This document shows positions 35,064 through 46,985 of a stretch of DNA of 64,000 bases, piece after piece. Both the position numbers and the translations under genes were made by a program. The notes beneath the pieces are model-generated. The model worked only from the letters and a program-made list of their open reading frames with translations. It did no database searches and was not told the DNA's origin. The stretch is taken from assembly GCA_034670405.1 (NCBI GenBank), contig JAXDDX010000005.1, positions 6,208,001 to 6,272,000 on the forward strand, given 5' to 3'. This DNA is from Hoplostethus atlanticus (lineage: Eukaryota; Chordata; Actinopteri; Trachichthyiformes; Trachichthyidae). The first letter of the stretch is position 1. Every line of letters starts with the position of its first letter.

Positions 35064-38000
35064 ATGGCAAGCAATTTACATGATTTAGTTCTTGGGGTAA
35101 GCAGCAGTTTACGCCTGCTTGCCGAGGGTTTGACATCCCAGGCTACACCTGTCACAGTCGTTAGGACGGGCACCATGACTTCGCCATCCACAAGTAGTCA
35201 TCAACTTGGACCAGAGACTTTTAATTTTCCACCATCTGTGCCTGAACCAAACAGTGCACCCAGCAGAACCCGGGATCGTTCATCACTGGTGAGTAGACTG
35301 ACCTAGGTAACTGTAAAATCTTACCCACAGAATTAACATTTTTAAGCAGCTATAGTCTATTAAACACAAATACATACACATTCAAATAGCAATTTGGCTA
35401 TGAAGCCATAACACTAACGTTAACCAATACCATCAGGAACGATATCGCGGATAGTAGTCAAATTTATGTAGCTAGGTAGCTGTGCAATCAACTAATGTAA
35501 GGCTACTGGCGGTATTCACTTTGAACTAAGTTACATTACATTCCAGTCATTTAGCAGACGCCTTTTTTTTTAATCCAAAGCTACTTACTTTATTATGTAT
35601 ACTGTACTGTATATATGTATTATAACTGTATTTAACGTAGGTAGGCAAGAGAACTACTAACGTTAGTCACCAAAAATCGTAAGCGCATATCCTCCCCATC
35701 TAAGAGCATAGCCGTGCCAAAGTAAAAGTGTAAAATATATATATTTCTTATTATTTAAACAAAACAAATAAGCAAGTGCTAAGAGGAAGGGTCAGGGTAG
35801 TGTTTCTTGAAGAGGTGGGTTTTCAGCCTGCGGCGAAAGATGGGCAGCGACTCAGCTGTCCTGATATCAGTGGGGAGTTCATTCCACCGCTGTGGGGCCA
35901 GGACAGAAAAGAGCCGTGACCGTGTAGATCGGAAGGAGCTGTTCCTTCTACTGCCCTGTAGGCTATCACCAAAGTCTTCAACTAGATTGCTGAGGGCAGT
36001 TCATTGGAGACCGCCAGCTAGCCAACAAGAAGCCCGCGTTTGTATCGCCATAAACTGTTAATAAATCACATAAAGTGACATTTGCCTCCACATAATTCCG
36101 CCGGACATAGCAGATGTGCAAATGTTTCAGTACTACTCTTAAATACATAGAGTATTTTGGTTGTCTTTGGCGTGATGACAGGTCCATTTTGCTTCCCAGG
36201 CCTTCAGTTAGTGACTGTTAAATATGTAACACCTCATTAACATGTCGATTTTCATTGGCTTTCATCTGGGACACGGCAGAGAATAACGCAACGGTAATGG
36301 TCACCGCTGAGCTAATCGCCGCCACGGTAACCTTATGAATGAGCTAATATTACCTTGCCGTAGATTTTGCGTTGAGCAATGCTGTTACCACTGAGTTTTA
36401 TGAATCTGGCCTCATATGTTGTTTTGCCTACGTCAAATAAGCGTTTTTGAGGGGGAAAAATATATTAGTTTGAATGTGAGACACTGGTCAAAAATGTAAA
36501 AAAGGAAGCAGATCTCTTTGGCAAATCCCATTCACTCCACTTGTAGTGAGGTCCAGGCTGTTTTTTCCCTGATTTATCCCTGACTTTGGCTTACATGATA
36601 CTGTTTTGCATACATGCATTGAGTTAACACTATTGCTACCAAACTATCTCCTTTGTCACTCAAGTTAGATCGAAGTAATGGGGGTTAGATATGATTTACA
36701 AAGTATCAGGCACATTAACAGTGTAGGCTACCCTTATTTTGGTATTATCAAGTGTAATATCTACTATCACTGCATTAATTTATGGGTGTGCCCCCCCCAT
36801 CAGAATGAATCTCCAAATGAAAATTCAACAGATGTAAGTAACATACTAGAAGATGATAATCCATCATTAATATGTTCATGCAATATCCTTTGATCTAAAA
36901 CAGGGACTGTATTTGTAATACTTATTCACAAAATGTGTTTCATTACAGAGAATTCCATTACGTCTACATTTATTGGCAACAGGGTGTCCAACCCTGCCAA
37001 AAGAAGGAGATCTACAGCTGGAAGGCAACGTATTGCCATAAGAGATGTCATCTGTTTGCCCAGTAACACCTTCTGATAGGCTGGAAGATACAAGGTGTCT
37101 AGAGGCAATGAGAGGGAGAACCTTGCTGCAAGGGGCCTTGTGGGCAAAGTTCACATAGACACAACATGGTCTCCAGATCAGATGAAAAGAGAAATATGCT
37201 CTCTTTTTTGTGACGTGTTTTGTGAAAATAATCAATTCACATATCTTCAGGTAAATCAAATCAACCCCATCTTGAAATAGTTTATAATACCTATTTGCTC
37301 TGTAAGTTAAGCGATACAGGCTACTTACTAATACACATATTTTTTTCTCCACTATTTCTTCACAGTGTTTAGTAGGCTCTTGTTTCTTGTTTCTTGATTG
37401 CCATGCTGCTGTTCAGACTCAGCCTTCTCCAAGACGTCTCAGATCTTCCTCACGGCAGCAACGTATTGTGGACTCTGATCAAGAGCAGGCAAGTGCACAA
37501 AATCAGACAGTAATATGTATACTTATTTTTCCTATTAAACACTGCATACATTATTTGATTCATCTATTTACAGAGGTTATATGTTCTTTAATCTTTTGTT
37601 TAATATGGTTTCTGTGTGATTTGCTTTTTTTTGCCATTGTCAGCCTCCAAGACGTCTCAGATCTTCCTCACGTCAGCAGGTGGACTCCGATGAACAGGCA
37701 AGTGCACAAAATCAAACCCTGACGCTGTCCATTTGTGGTCTTGATAGAAAATAACACCAGTTTTCAGCTTTTACAAATTTTATTCTTATATGGTTATCCT
37801 TCTCAAAGGTTGTCTGCATGAGCATTGTCGTGTTGACTGTAGCAGCAACAGAGAAATGAGTTCTATTTAGTGACAACGTGTGATAACCTCAGTGTAAGAA
37901 TAACATTACAATAAAAGATTATTGGTGGTATATCCCTTTCATTGGTGGGCCATAACTCTATCCACGCTCATTCTTCTCTTGATATCTGATGTTGTTCACA

Positions 38001-38375
38001 GCAGTTCAATTCAAACTAAAGCCAGGTGAGACATTGTTAAATTGGGATGCTGTGATATTAACATGTAAACATTAATTATAATTTTATATTAATGATATAA
38101 TAATCATTTAGGTGTGGACCTGCAGCATATGCAAGAGAGCTAGAGCAAGTCCTAGTCTGTTTTTATCTTTTTGGTAATTCCCTTTCACATTAGTAAAGTC
38201 ACAAGTCCAAATTGCTGTTGGTTTAATAGGGCATGCTTTCCCCCCCTTATTTCCATTGTAGTTTTTGTTGTTGGAATAAGTTTTTTGCTTGTACTATTAA
38301 AAAACCCACAATGTTAATGGGAGATTAATTCTGCACAATAGGACTGTGACAGCGACCAGCTAGTGGAGGAGTCAG
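35064..38375 (+). CDS. Multi-exon cargo gene, unrecognised, damaged
   Basis: Six exons are proposed: 35,064-35,288, 36,804-36,833, 36,951-37,250, 37,417-37,488, 37,644-37,697 and 38,342-38,375. The first five are all phase 0. Exon 1 starts MASNLHDLVLGVSS and is Ser/Thr/Pro-rich. Exon 3 contains NPAKRRRSTAGRQR, DVICLPSN and RGLVGKVHIDTTWSPD. It is interrupted by adjacent TGA and TAG codons at 37,074-37,079, so this copy is probably dead. Exons 4 and 5 are duplicates carrying PRRLRSSSRQQ and an acidic SDQEQ/SDEQ end, both followed by the non-canonical donor GCAAGT. The pattern loosely recalls N-termini of the fish G2E3-like HECT proteins, but I cannot confirm it and no HECT domain is seen. Exon borders are by eye. 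Confidence 0.5.
36213..36800. other. Inner sequence next to left arm, no gene
   Basis: Sequence unique to the left side, without a matching part by the right arm. It contains a GAGCTAATCGCC/GGTAACC-rich patch that may be a MITE end. It is otherwise the first intron of the cargo gene. Confidence 0.4.
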
Positions 38376-38587
38376 GTATGTTTCAATCAACAATCATTAA
38401 TATAATTCAACCATTGAATTGTTTTAAATTACCATTGAATTGTTTTAAATATAATTCAGAGGACAAAGTGGAGGTTGGTGTTCTGTAGCTTGCAAAATTC
38501 TACATGTATCCCTAAACTGTTCCAAGCTAATATATATATATATATATTAATATACTTAATATAATATTATATAATAATAATATACTT
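38376..38587. other. AT-rich stretch
   Basis: Short TA runs around 38,531-38,550. The words TTCAGAGGACAAAGTGGAGG at about 38,456 could be a further exon of the cargo gene ending GVL-stop. This is weakly supported. Confidence 0.25.
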
Positions 38588-38783
38588 GTTTTAAACTTGC
38601 CTTTCTTGATAACAAAGCGGAGACCAAGTCCCTTCACTACATCTTAAAGTCCCTTCCCTAGATCTAATGGGATCTTAGGGTGTAGGGTGGAATAAAGAAA
38701 GTAGGTATGGATATATGGTTCATTTATGGATGATAGTGAAGGGACTTGGTCTCAAGCTGTTAGCAAGAAAGACAAGTTTTTAA
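38588..38783. mobile_element. Foldback MITE with about 50-bp arms
   Basis: The left arm (about 38,588-38,639) and right arm (38,734-38,783) are inverted copies. They include the perfect 20-mer GAGACCAAGTCCCTTCACTA and its reverse complement. The 95-base centre is non-coding. Confidence 0.8.
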
Positions 38784-40227
38784 AAAGTCAGAAAGGAAAC
38801 CAATGTTCAGAATAATAACAACAATCTAAATTTGACATCTGAGTAACGGTAATCCCAAATGTTGAACAAATTTTGCTAGTGTGCAACATAGTTTTTTACG
38901 ATCACTAACAAGCATTTAGCTATACTTAAGATAGTTTTTCTAAACTCCTAACACAGCAATACACCTACATCACACAATTAGCCAAATAGTTAATTCTCTG
39001 CTCAAAACCACATTTTGTTAATTAAATACTAACTCTACATTTCAAAATGCAAAAAAACTTTCTCTACATACACTAACTCTATCAAACTACAGCAAACCCG
39101 ACTCAAAATCAAATCATTCTTTCAAAACACTAGCACGTTTTCTATCCAAGAGGAACATATAGTCAATCATAGCACAACGACTTTCAAAATACTAACAGTT
39201 GATGGCATTACAAAAACTGCATTACTTTTCATGTTTAGTTCTACCTGCATACAATAGACAATATGAAATCCATTGTTTTTTATAATTCAGTTTCCTTTTA
39301 CTGTAAACCACTGTTTTGGTTGAGTGTTGAATGTGTGCATTTTTGGCAACATACTATCTAAAAGTCAATGAGTCATCTTTACTTTATTGAATGTACAGTA
39401 GAAAAAAATAGTAAGTGACAGAATTGCTGCAGTAAAAGCTTTACAGTAGTAGCAACATGAAATTGCTGCCAGTGATGAACAAAAAATCCAACATACATGG
39501 CCTTTGGTTCCAAATGTGTAAAAATAAAATACACAAATACAATAAAAAAGGCACAGAAGGGAAAAAACACCAAAATGCACAGTCCTGTTCTACAGTTTTT
39601 TACAGTCGCTAACATCCTTTTGTCCAATCTGTAGTCACATTTTCAAAACTCTAAACACAATTAGCACAACATCCATCTGTTGTGGACCAAATTGTAATCT
39701 ATACGATCTTCAGCATTTGGCCACATGTTCTGGTCCACATCACATCTATGTCGTCTCTCGCTATGCACCTTGGATAGAAACGCTTGGCATGCACAATATG
39801 TGTAAACACAGTATGTGTAAATGCTTTTCAGTATGTCCTACTGTATGTACTGTAACCCATGTTTACATGTAGAGTAGCATAGTGTAAAACTCACTATAGA
39901 ACAAGACATATTGGATAGACACCATACCTGGACGTATTGGTGCCGGTGCTGGTGACGCGCTCACTGTTCCTTTCAAAAGGAACTGTGTACAACTGTTTCA
40001 TTCGAACTCTGTGTTTGGTCTATTTTACACAACTTAAATCAGCTATTTCTCAATGTTTCAGTGATCTGTTCATTCAAAAATGCTTATCAGCTGTTTCAAT
40101 AAAGCTCTTGAGCTGCTGTTGTTGCAGAAGTAGAGGCAAGTAGAGGTATTTTAGTAAATAAGGCATGCAAGATTTAGCCCGTATGGACCCTGAACCTCAC
40201 ATTATTTTTTCCTTTTAGGGTCTGTAC
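38784..40227. other. Interior DNA of the giant element, no gene
   Basis: AT-rich. Words such as TTTTTTACGATCACTAAC (38,893) and TTTTTTACAGTCGCTAAC (39,595), plus CAAAACTCTAAACACA-like strings, repeat across 38.9-39.7 kb. These suggest the two ends of a non-autonomous DNA element about 0.75 kb long. Boundaries were not resolved. Confidence 0.4.
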
Positions 40228-40742
40228 AAAGTGCCTATTTTCTGTTTGGAGAAGGGCACATTGCCGCTATGATCAGAATGGGGCAAAAATGGACATGTCT
40301 ACACAAACCTAAAATATGCAGAACGACTACAGAGGAGTTCTTCTCACTTGTCAATACTACGCACCGTTTACCTGACCATCTCTTAATATATAGGTAAATT
40401 AAGGCTGGAAATCTCAAAACTGTCCATTCAAACACTGCCACCAGGAAGTGATTATGTGAGGCCACGCATTTCACGCTTTTTAAAATCAATTGCTTTTTCA
40501 ATATTTGAACATTTTGATGACATAATCATTACTCAGTGACGGCAGTGTTGAAATGGATACAGTTCAGAGATTTTTAAGCCTTAATTTTGAAGAGATGGTC
40601 AAATGAATTGCGTATACTACTGAAAAGTGATAAGAACTCCTGTAATTGCTCTGCCCAAATCAGGAAGAAATGTCAGATTTTTCCTTTTGATCATAGCGGC
40701 AAGTGTGCCTTTCTCCAAACAGAAAAGAATAGGTGCCCCACA
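40228..40742. mobile_element. Long near-palindromic foldback, about 205-bp arms
   Basis: The left arm 40,228-40,435 is matched inverted by 40,535-40,742. Shared words include TTTCTGTTTGGAGAA, GCCGCTATGATCA, GGAGTTCTT and GACCATCTCTT. Identity by eye is roughly 75-80 percent and falls towards the centre. The spacer is about 100 bases. No ORF is convincing. Confidence 0.7.
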
Positions 40743-41149
40743 TGGGCCCAAAATGACCAAAGTGAGTGCCAGGGTCTGTGAGGGCCAGGTAGTCATGATG
40801 GTGAAGGCCAAGATTTAAACCACTTACAAAAATTGATGTAGAGATAAATGCTTTCAAGTTTTTGATGAATCCTACACTCTTGATGAACACAACATAAGGG
40901 GGAGACCAGCATGCACTTATCTGTGCAGTTTGACTTGTTGATATATACACACACAGCAGAAAGGGGGTATTGTATCTCAATCAAGTGGTGTAGATTTTGA
41001 GACAAAGGAAAATGCAATGAGTACTGTCTAACTGTCTGATATCTGGGCTACCACCTGCTACCAATATCATTTAGATTTACCTAAGAAATTGTATCCATTT
41101 TGACTGACTTTTTCCTCACACTACTTTGACAGAACAAGCAAAATGATTG

Positions 41150-41330
41150 ATCAGTTCACTGAGGGATTGGACTCCTGTGGAGGTCTCTGGCAAGTCGTGA
41201 AGCACAACTCTTTCGTTATGCACGGAGCTCCCTGCCATGGCAGCTTTTGTAGTGTTGTGGTGCTCACACATGGCTCTCCAGACATCGACATTTTCTCCGC
41301 CGTGGACAGTCCGTACATGTAATGTGTTAT
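41150..41330 (-). pseudogene. Integrase-like DDE transposase, C-terminal piece
   Basis: Read on -, VRTVHGGENVDVWRAMCEHH is followed by AMAGSSVHNERV. These are the words around the second and third acidic positions in the fish HTH-integrase-like family (usually ...DHGGENV... and ...SSVHN.R.E...). Here the D of DHGGE is V-H-GGE and the glutamate after ERV is lost (ERVVLHD), so the site is damaged. The N-terminal piece of the same gene is at 53,660-54,218. The gap between them contains the LTR element. Confidence 0.65.
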
Positions 41331-42047
41331 GGAAAACAATAATGTAAGTGTGCTTATAATATGCTTGAAGTATAAACTGCAATAAAATGTATGCATACGT
41401 ACAGTCACAGCCAGTGGAAAACTACTGAGCTGAGATGGGTATATGTTTGCTCTTTTCCCATGATTATTAGCTGGAAGTTTATTACAACTGTTGTTGGAAA
41501 TGTCAAGGACACAAACAGTTCCTGGGAGCGCAGGATGAGTCGTAGGAAGTTAGACCAGAAAGTTCTAACTATGATAGAAAGTACTCTTTTTCTTTTTCTC
41601 TTGGTGTCTGTGCACTGTATGATTCCTTTGCCTTTGTGACCTACTGCAAGAGTGAGGTCAAATAAGACCAGACAACGCCACCTTGGGAGTTTCACCCAAG
41701 GAAATATTTGTATTTTATCACTTTAACCAATGACCGCAAGAGTTTCCACAAGACACGAGTAATTAGGGACTGTAGAGCCAGAGACGTGATATTCAAGGCC
41801 CGATGGGCAATTTATTTCAGAATGGATCAGATACAAAGCTGTGGATAAAGGTCAGAATTAAAACAATTTTATTTTAATTAAACAGTCTACTACAAGAAAG
41901 ACAATATTAAAATGGGGAGGGAAAGCTAGGGAGTACTACTGACTGCCACGAGAAATAATAATAATAAATGGAAGGTGGCTGACCGACTGTAGGGATCGTA
42001 ACTTGGACCAGGGGACCGACCGTATCACCGCCACGCGTGCTCCGGGT

Positions 42048-42092
<45 letters not shown>

Positions 42093-42864
42093 CAAAAGAG
42101 TGAAAAAGGGTGTCAGTGCACTGGATTAACACTAAAACAACGACATGCAGTGTGAGGGAAGAGAACCCGGTCCTGGAAGACGCCTAATGCGTACGGTCAC
42201 CAGCCACTCCAAACAAAGGAAATAAAATAATCAAAACAAGAGATGCAAAATGACAACAACTATCCAGTAAATAAAGAAAACAAAATAACGTTACACAGAA
42301 GACGCTGGCGCAGTCAGTATACTACATCAATTGCCCATGAAATATATTAACGGCATCGGCGGCTACGCCGTACTACCGGCAATACACAAGTTAAAACAAC
42401 CTTTTACCCTAACATAGGTTTTAGGAAAGACAAAGCAGCAGCGGCGATGTCCTAAAAGACAGACGATCGCCCGTTATTTACACTTAACAGCATAACCGTC
42501 ATACACAATACAAAGAAATCCGGCAGTCAACATTACCTTTACTGTAGCGCTACCTCCTGCTGAGCAATGGATACCCCGAAGCAAACCTATATCAAGACAG
42601 TGATTTGGTAAATCTGGCCCGTGCACAGATCACCTAGTGTGATATAAGGGGATGGTCTATATAGATGAATACTGCCCATACAATACCTGCTATAATAGAC
42701 AGCAACCCAAGGAGTTTACCCGCCGGGGAAACACAACAGCCCGTGACACCTGTTCCAACAATAAAACGATAAGACCTCAAGCCACATTATACCCAATAAA
42801 AGCAAGTGTGTGGGGGGGGCTGCAGGACAGCAGAACTACGGAAGCCGAGTAGCTCAGTTTGTAG
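41331..42864. other. Unassigned sequence beside the LTR element
   Basis: No gene is supported. A CA microsatellite lies at about 42,050-42,090. GC content rises between 41,980 and 42,560 and the sequence looks like a degraded LTR or leader, but no matching partner was found on the right side. Confidence 0.35.
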
Positions 42865-43238
42865 TGTTATGCCTTTTAGGCTTGCCTGTGTGGTGTGCTC
42901 TTTCTCTCCTTGGGTTTGCCTGTGTGTCTGTTCTTCTCTTTCTCAATCACAGGTGGAATGCTGGCAGGTGATTGAGATTGGGGTTGATGACATCACAGAG
43001 TATAAAAGAGGGGTGGTGCCATACGCACGGTCTCTCTCTGTCACCAGTGGCCATGTTGTTCCTTTGTTTTAGATTATACTGACTTTCATTGGATTCATTA
43101 CATTTAATTTCATTCATTACCTTCATACATTCATGTTTCTGTTAAACTGATCATTTTTCTTAAGTAAATACATTTATTTACTCTCTGTTCTGTGTGGTCT
43201 CCCCTTTGTTGCCCTGTCATGAGTCAGGCAGCGTAACA
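42865..43238 (+). repeat. 5' LTR
   Basis: 374 bp, TG...CA. It contains GAGTATAAAAGAGG as a likely TATA box (about 43,000). Against the 3' LTR there are only about five substitutions and four small indels, so the insertion is fairly recent. Confidence 0.92.
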
Positions 43239-43240
43239 AA

Positions 43241-43258
43241 TGGGGGCTCGTCCGGGAT
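43241..43258 (+). promoter_or_regulatory. Primer binding site, tRNA-Pro
   Basis: The 18 bases TGGGGGCTCGTCCGGGAT match the classic proline-tRNA primer site exactly and lie two bases after the LTR. Confidence 0.9.
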
Positions 43259-43972
43259 TTGGTAAGAGCAAGTTTTTTTTTGTTCTTTTTGGTGTGGACT
43301 GCTTATCACATCCAGGATTGGATTTGTTTGGTTGTTTTACCCTAGACAAAAATTATTTTGGTTGTAGTTGGAACACTGTTTTGGATTTGATGTTTGTTGC
43401 TGTGTGAGCAAACAATTGAGTGTTCATTTTAGTGGGGTTTGGTTTGGATGTCACTTTGTTGTTTGTGTTTCCGGTATTTCTTTGGTGCTGGTGACGAGGG
43501 CGAGTTTTGGCCATCCGGTTGTGGTGGAATCTGCTGTGGTCTTCAGCTGGAGTTGGTGAGTGCAGTGCATGTGTACACAGGGCAGAGAAGGTTAGGTAGG
43601 GAGGGTGGTTTAGACACCATCCGAGCTATACGCGAACCCCTGTGCTAGAAGTAGAAGCACTTAATGCTTGTTTGTTGTTTTTTTTAACTTTTTTTTTTCT
43701 TCACTTTCTTTTGCTTTTGGTGTGTCGGACGCGGGGGCGCCACTGGGCAGTTGCCTGGTGGTAAAGCTGCATGTGGGCACATCGAAGACTAGCAGAGTGG
43801 TTAGTCAGCGGCACATCCAAGTTAGATGCGGGGCAGCTCTGGTGAAGCTGTAGCTACTTCTCTGTTTTGTGTGCAGGTGCATGTACTCAGGGCTGGAGAT
43901 TTATGGCTGATTAGGTCATTGATTGTAAGGGATTTGTCAGTTTGACCTGTGTTTGGTTACTTTAGATTAACT

Positions 43973-45550
43973 ATGGATGATTTTGATGAGTTTTTGGTAA
44001 GTCCATCACTTGAGTTGTTGGCACGGTTGACAAAAGAGCAGTTGTGGAGAGTTGCTGAGCATCATGAAATTGAGCTTGAGGTGGTGAAGTCCCGAGCAAA
44101 AATACGTAATGTTAGAGATGCATTACAGGTTGAGTTGATAAAGAAGGGCATACTGCATGATGAAATGGATTGTCCTAAGGCAGTAGAACAGGCAGGTGCC
44201 ACATCCTATGGATTAGCCTCTGGGTCTAGTAATGTTTCTGGTTTAACATTTGAGGAACAGAAAGCATTACTAGAAATGCAGTTGGAGTTTAAGGCACGAG
44301 AGCGTGAACAGGAAAGGGGATTGGAGTTGGAAAAGTTGCGCGTTTCTCAGAAGCTTCAGGAAGCTCAATTGGCAAATGAACAAGAACGCTTAAGGTTGAT
44401 TGCAGAGGGCAGACTATCTGAAGCTAGAGATGGAGACTTGGGTAGCTCTGATAAGGACCGCATGCGACATAAGTCTGATGTATCTGGCATGGTTAGATTG
44501 TTGCCTAAATTCAATGAAAGGGATCCGGATGTATTCTTTTCGCTGTTTGAGAGTATTGTTGAAGATAGGGATTGGTCTGAGTCAGACTGCACCATGTTGC
44601 TTCAGAGTGTGCTTACTGGCCGAGCCCAAGAAGCCTATGTTGCTCTTAATGGCGTTGAAAGAAAAAGTTATGAGTCTGTGAAAGCGGCTGTTTTAAAGGC
44701 TTATGAACTAGTTCCGGAAGCATACAGACAGCGGTTTAGAGGTTGGAAAAAAGGTGAGAAACAAACATGTTGAGGTGGCTAGAGAATTGAATAGTCATTT
44801 CAACCGCTGGTGTGTGGCCGTAGGGGTCAAGACTTTGGAGGATTTGTCTAATCTGATGGTTTTGGAGCAATTTAAGAACATTGTCCCTGATCGAATTGCC
44901 ACATACATCAACGAACACAAAGTAAAGACAGCAGCTGACGCCGCTGTGTTGGCAGACGAGTTTGTACTGATTCACAAGAGTCAGTTTAGTGGTTATCGTT
45001 CTCGGGGTGATGGTAGTCGCAGACCTGATCAAAGCCTGGGTAACATGTTTGTACATCGGTTTCCTAGTGGGGATCATGTGTTGTCGGCTCCTTTTTCAAA
45101 GTCAGAGTATGGCAGTCAAGGCAAAGTGGATCCTAATTCAACATGCCATTACTGTCGTGGTAAGGGCCACTGGAAGGAGTGCCCTGTGCTAAAAGCTAGA
45201 AAACCTCACAATGGAAGAGGGGGCTCTGTCAGACCGGTAGCTCTTGCAGCGCCTGCTGTAGGGGTTGAGCCAGTAGCATGTGAGGGTATAGAGGTTTCTC
45301 ATTCTAGACCAGTGGGTATGGCAGTATCAGTATCCAGTCTGCCTGTGGCTAAAGATTTATCAGTAGCACTACAGCGACCTGTCTCTGTGCAGACCAGTGA
45401 GGATTCTGACTATGGCCCTTTTATTACGGCAGGGTTTGTTTCTCTGGTGGGTAGTCCACAGAAAGTGCCTATTAAGATACAGCTTCAGAATCTTTCATAT
45501 TGGAGTCTGTTTTGCCATTCTCCCAGGAGTCAAGTGTTGGGAGCAGTGTT
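43973..45550 (+). pseudogene. LTR element gag, frameshifted
   Basis: The first frame starts MDDFDEFLVSPSLE at 43,973. It contains a coiled-coil-like segment rich in E, Q and L (about residues 105-160), followed by VRLLPKFNERDPDVFF and a capsid-like helical region. A frameshift near 44,765 moves the rest to another frame, which carries HVEVARELNSHFNRW and AYV-type helices. A zinc knuckle CHYCRGKGHWKEC follows at 45,143-45,181. The knuckle is C-x2-C-x4-H-x3-C, one residue shorter than the usual C-x2-C-x4-H-x4-C. The protein would package element RNA in a cytoplasmic particle. The frameshift makes this copy non-functional. Confidence 0.8.
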
Positions 45551-45720
45551 CTGATAAGAGGAATGGGGATGCAGACTATGTCTGTCCCCTTGCATGAAAT
45601 TGAACTGCACTCTGATCTTGTCCAGGGGGTAGTAAGGATAGCGGTTCAACCCTCGTTGCCAGTGGAGGGGGGTAACAGTAATTTTAGGGAATAACTTGGC
45701 AGGAAGACGGGTCTGGAGTG
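45404..45720 (+). pseudogene. Retropepsin-like protease region, damaged
   Basis: YGPFITAGFVSLVG leads into a stretch where a DT-A-S-E-S-F word is found in a different frame. The catalytic DTG triplet therefore reads DTA and the phase is broken. FSQESSVGSSVLIRG and LHEIELHSDLVQG follow, as in aspartic proteases of this element group. The final ILGNN-like motif lies just before 45,700. Confidence 0.6.
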
Positions 45721-46079
45721 AGGTACCACCACCTCCTGTGGTTAGTTCTGGGTCACCTCTGCCAACAGAACCAGACAACAGTGTGAAGGAGTTTCCGGAG
45801 GTTTTTACTGCCTGTGCCGTGACTCGTGCTATGAGTCGCATGGCTTCTGACTTTGATGGTAGTAAAGCGCCTGATAATATTGCTCCTGTGAATTCTGTCA
45901 TCCAGTTACCTGATCTTCCTCCTTCACTGTCTCGTAGTGAGCTGATCGTATCCCAGCAAGAGGATCCTGAACTGAAACCGTTATTTGAGGGGATTCAGCC
46001 AAAGGATGAGCTGGAGAGCTCTGCCGGTGGTTACTTCCTCTTGGATGAGGTATTGGTTCGTAAATGGCTTCCTCACGAT

Positions 46080-46985
46080 GATTGCTCTGAGTGAGCCGGT
46101 TTTTCAGGTTGTAGTACCGGCCAAGTTAGGTAAGTGGTCTTGGAGACAGTTCATGGTGATGTAGCTGGGCATATGGGGGTTAAGAAGACTTGTGACAGAG
46201 TACTACGGTATTTCTTTTTGCCCCGGATGAAGAGGGATGTTTCCAGTTTTATTAGGACCTGTCAGCTGACTGGTAAACCTAACCAGACTATTAAGCCTGC
46301 ACCTCTTTATCCCATTCCGGCCGTAAGTGAACCATTTGAGCACCTCATTATTGACTGTTGGCCCACTTCCTCCTTCCAAGTCTGGTAGCACTTATTTACT
46401 AACAGTAATGTGTCAAACCACCCGATATCCAGCCGTTTACCCTCTGCGTACTATCACTACCAGATCCATTGTAAAAGCATTGTCCCAGTTCATATCAATC
46501 TTTGGTGTTCCAAGGGTTATACAGAGTGACCAAGGGTCAAACTTTACATCTCGGATGTTTGCTGAGGTTCTGCGCCAGTTGCGCGTTAAGCACAATAAAG
46601 CGAGCGCTTACCATCCTCAGAGCCAGGGGGCTCTAGAGCGTTTTCATCAGACGTTGAAATCATTGTTACGCTCTTATTGCACTGAGCTTAAAAAGGATTG
46701 GGAGGAGGGTCTACCCTGGCTGATGTTGGCAGCTCGCGAGGTTGTACAGGAAAGTACAGGGTTTAGTCCTAACGACTTAGTGTTTGGGCATAAGGTGCGG
46801 GGCCCTTTGGCAGTTCTGCAAGATGGTGTGAAAAATGCTGAACCGTCTACCAATCTGATTATGTGAATGGTTTTCACCGCAGGTTACATCTGGCGTGTGA
46901 GATGGCGACTGAAAACTTGACTGAGGCACAGGGTAAGATGAAGAGATTGTTTGATCGCAGGACTGAACCCCGAGTGTTCTGCCCT
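46080..46985 (+). pseudogene. LTR element integrase, N-terminal and core, damaged
   Basis: A linker (45,696-46,094) precedes a zinc-binding region with HGDVAGHMGVKKTC and RTCQLTGKPNQ. One cysteine of the H2C2 set appears to be lost there. The core then follows with IIDC (first acidic residue), VIQSDQGSNFTSRMF (second) and SQGALERFHQTLKSL (third), so DDE is present in pieces split by frameshifts near 46,100, 46,370 and 46,860. The 3' portion continues across the Harbinger insertion at 50,950. It would insert element DNA in the nucleus. This copy is inactive. Confidence 0.85.

Larger units (their letters stand above)
32714..36212 (+). repeat. Left arm of the giant inverted repeat
   Basis: In order from the end: the TATGGGG terminus, an array of TTTCGTCC-like words (32,745-33,085), AT-rich sequence, an ORF on - (34,090-34,317), a first exon on + (35,064-35,288), a stretch with the word GCAGACGCC, and a LINE 3' fragment (about 35,800-35,990). 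The match to the right arm ends at CCTTCAGTTAGTGAC (36,212). Differences are scattered single bases and small indels. Confidence 0.85.

Noticed and set aside
35806..36061. ORF MKRWVFSLRRKMGS... as a host gene (also mirrored at 56,007-56,276)
   Set aside because: It is the antisense of a LINE 3' end carried in both arms; no splice context or family supports a gene.
41907..42095. ORF starting MLCVCVCV
   Set aside because: Translation of the CA run at 42.05 kb only.
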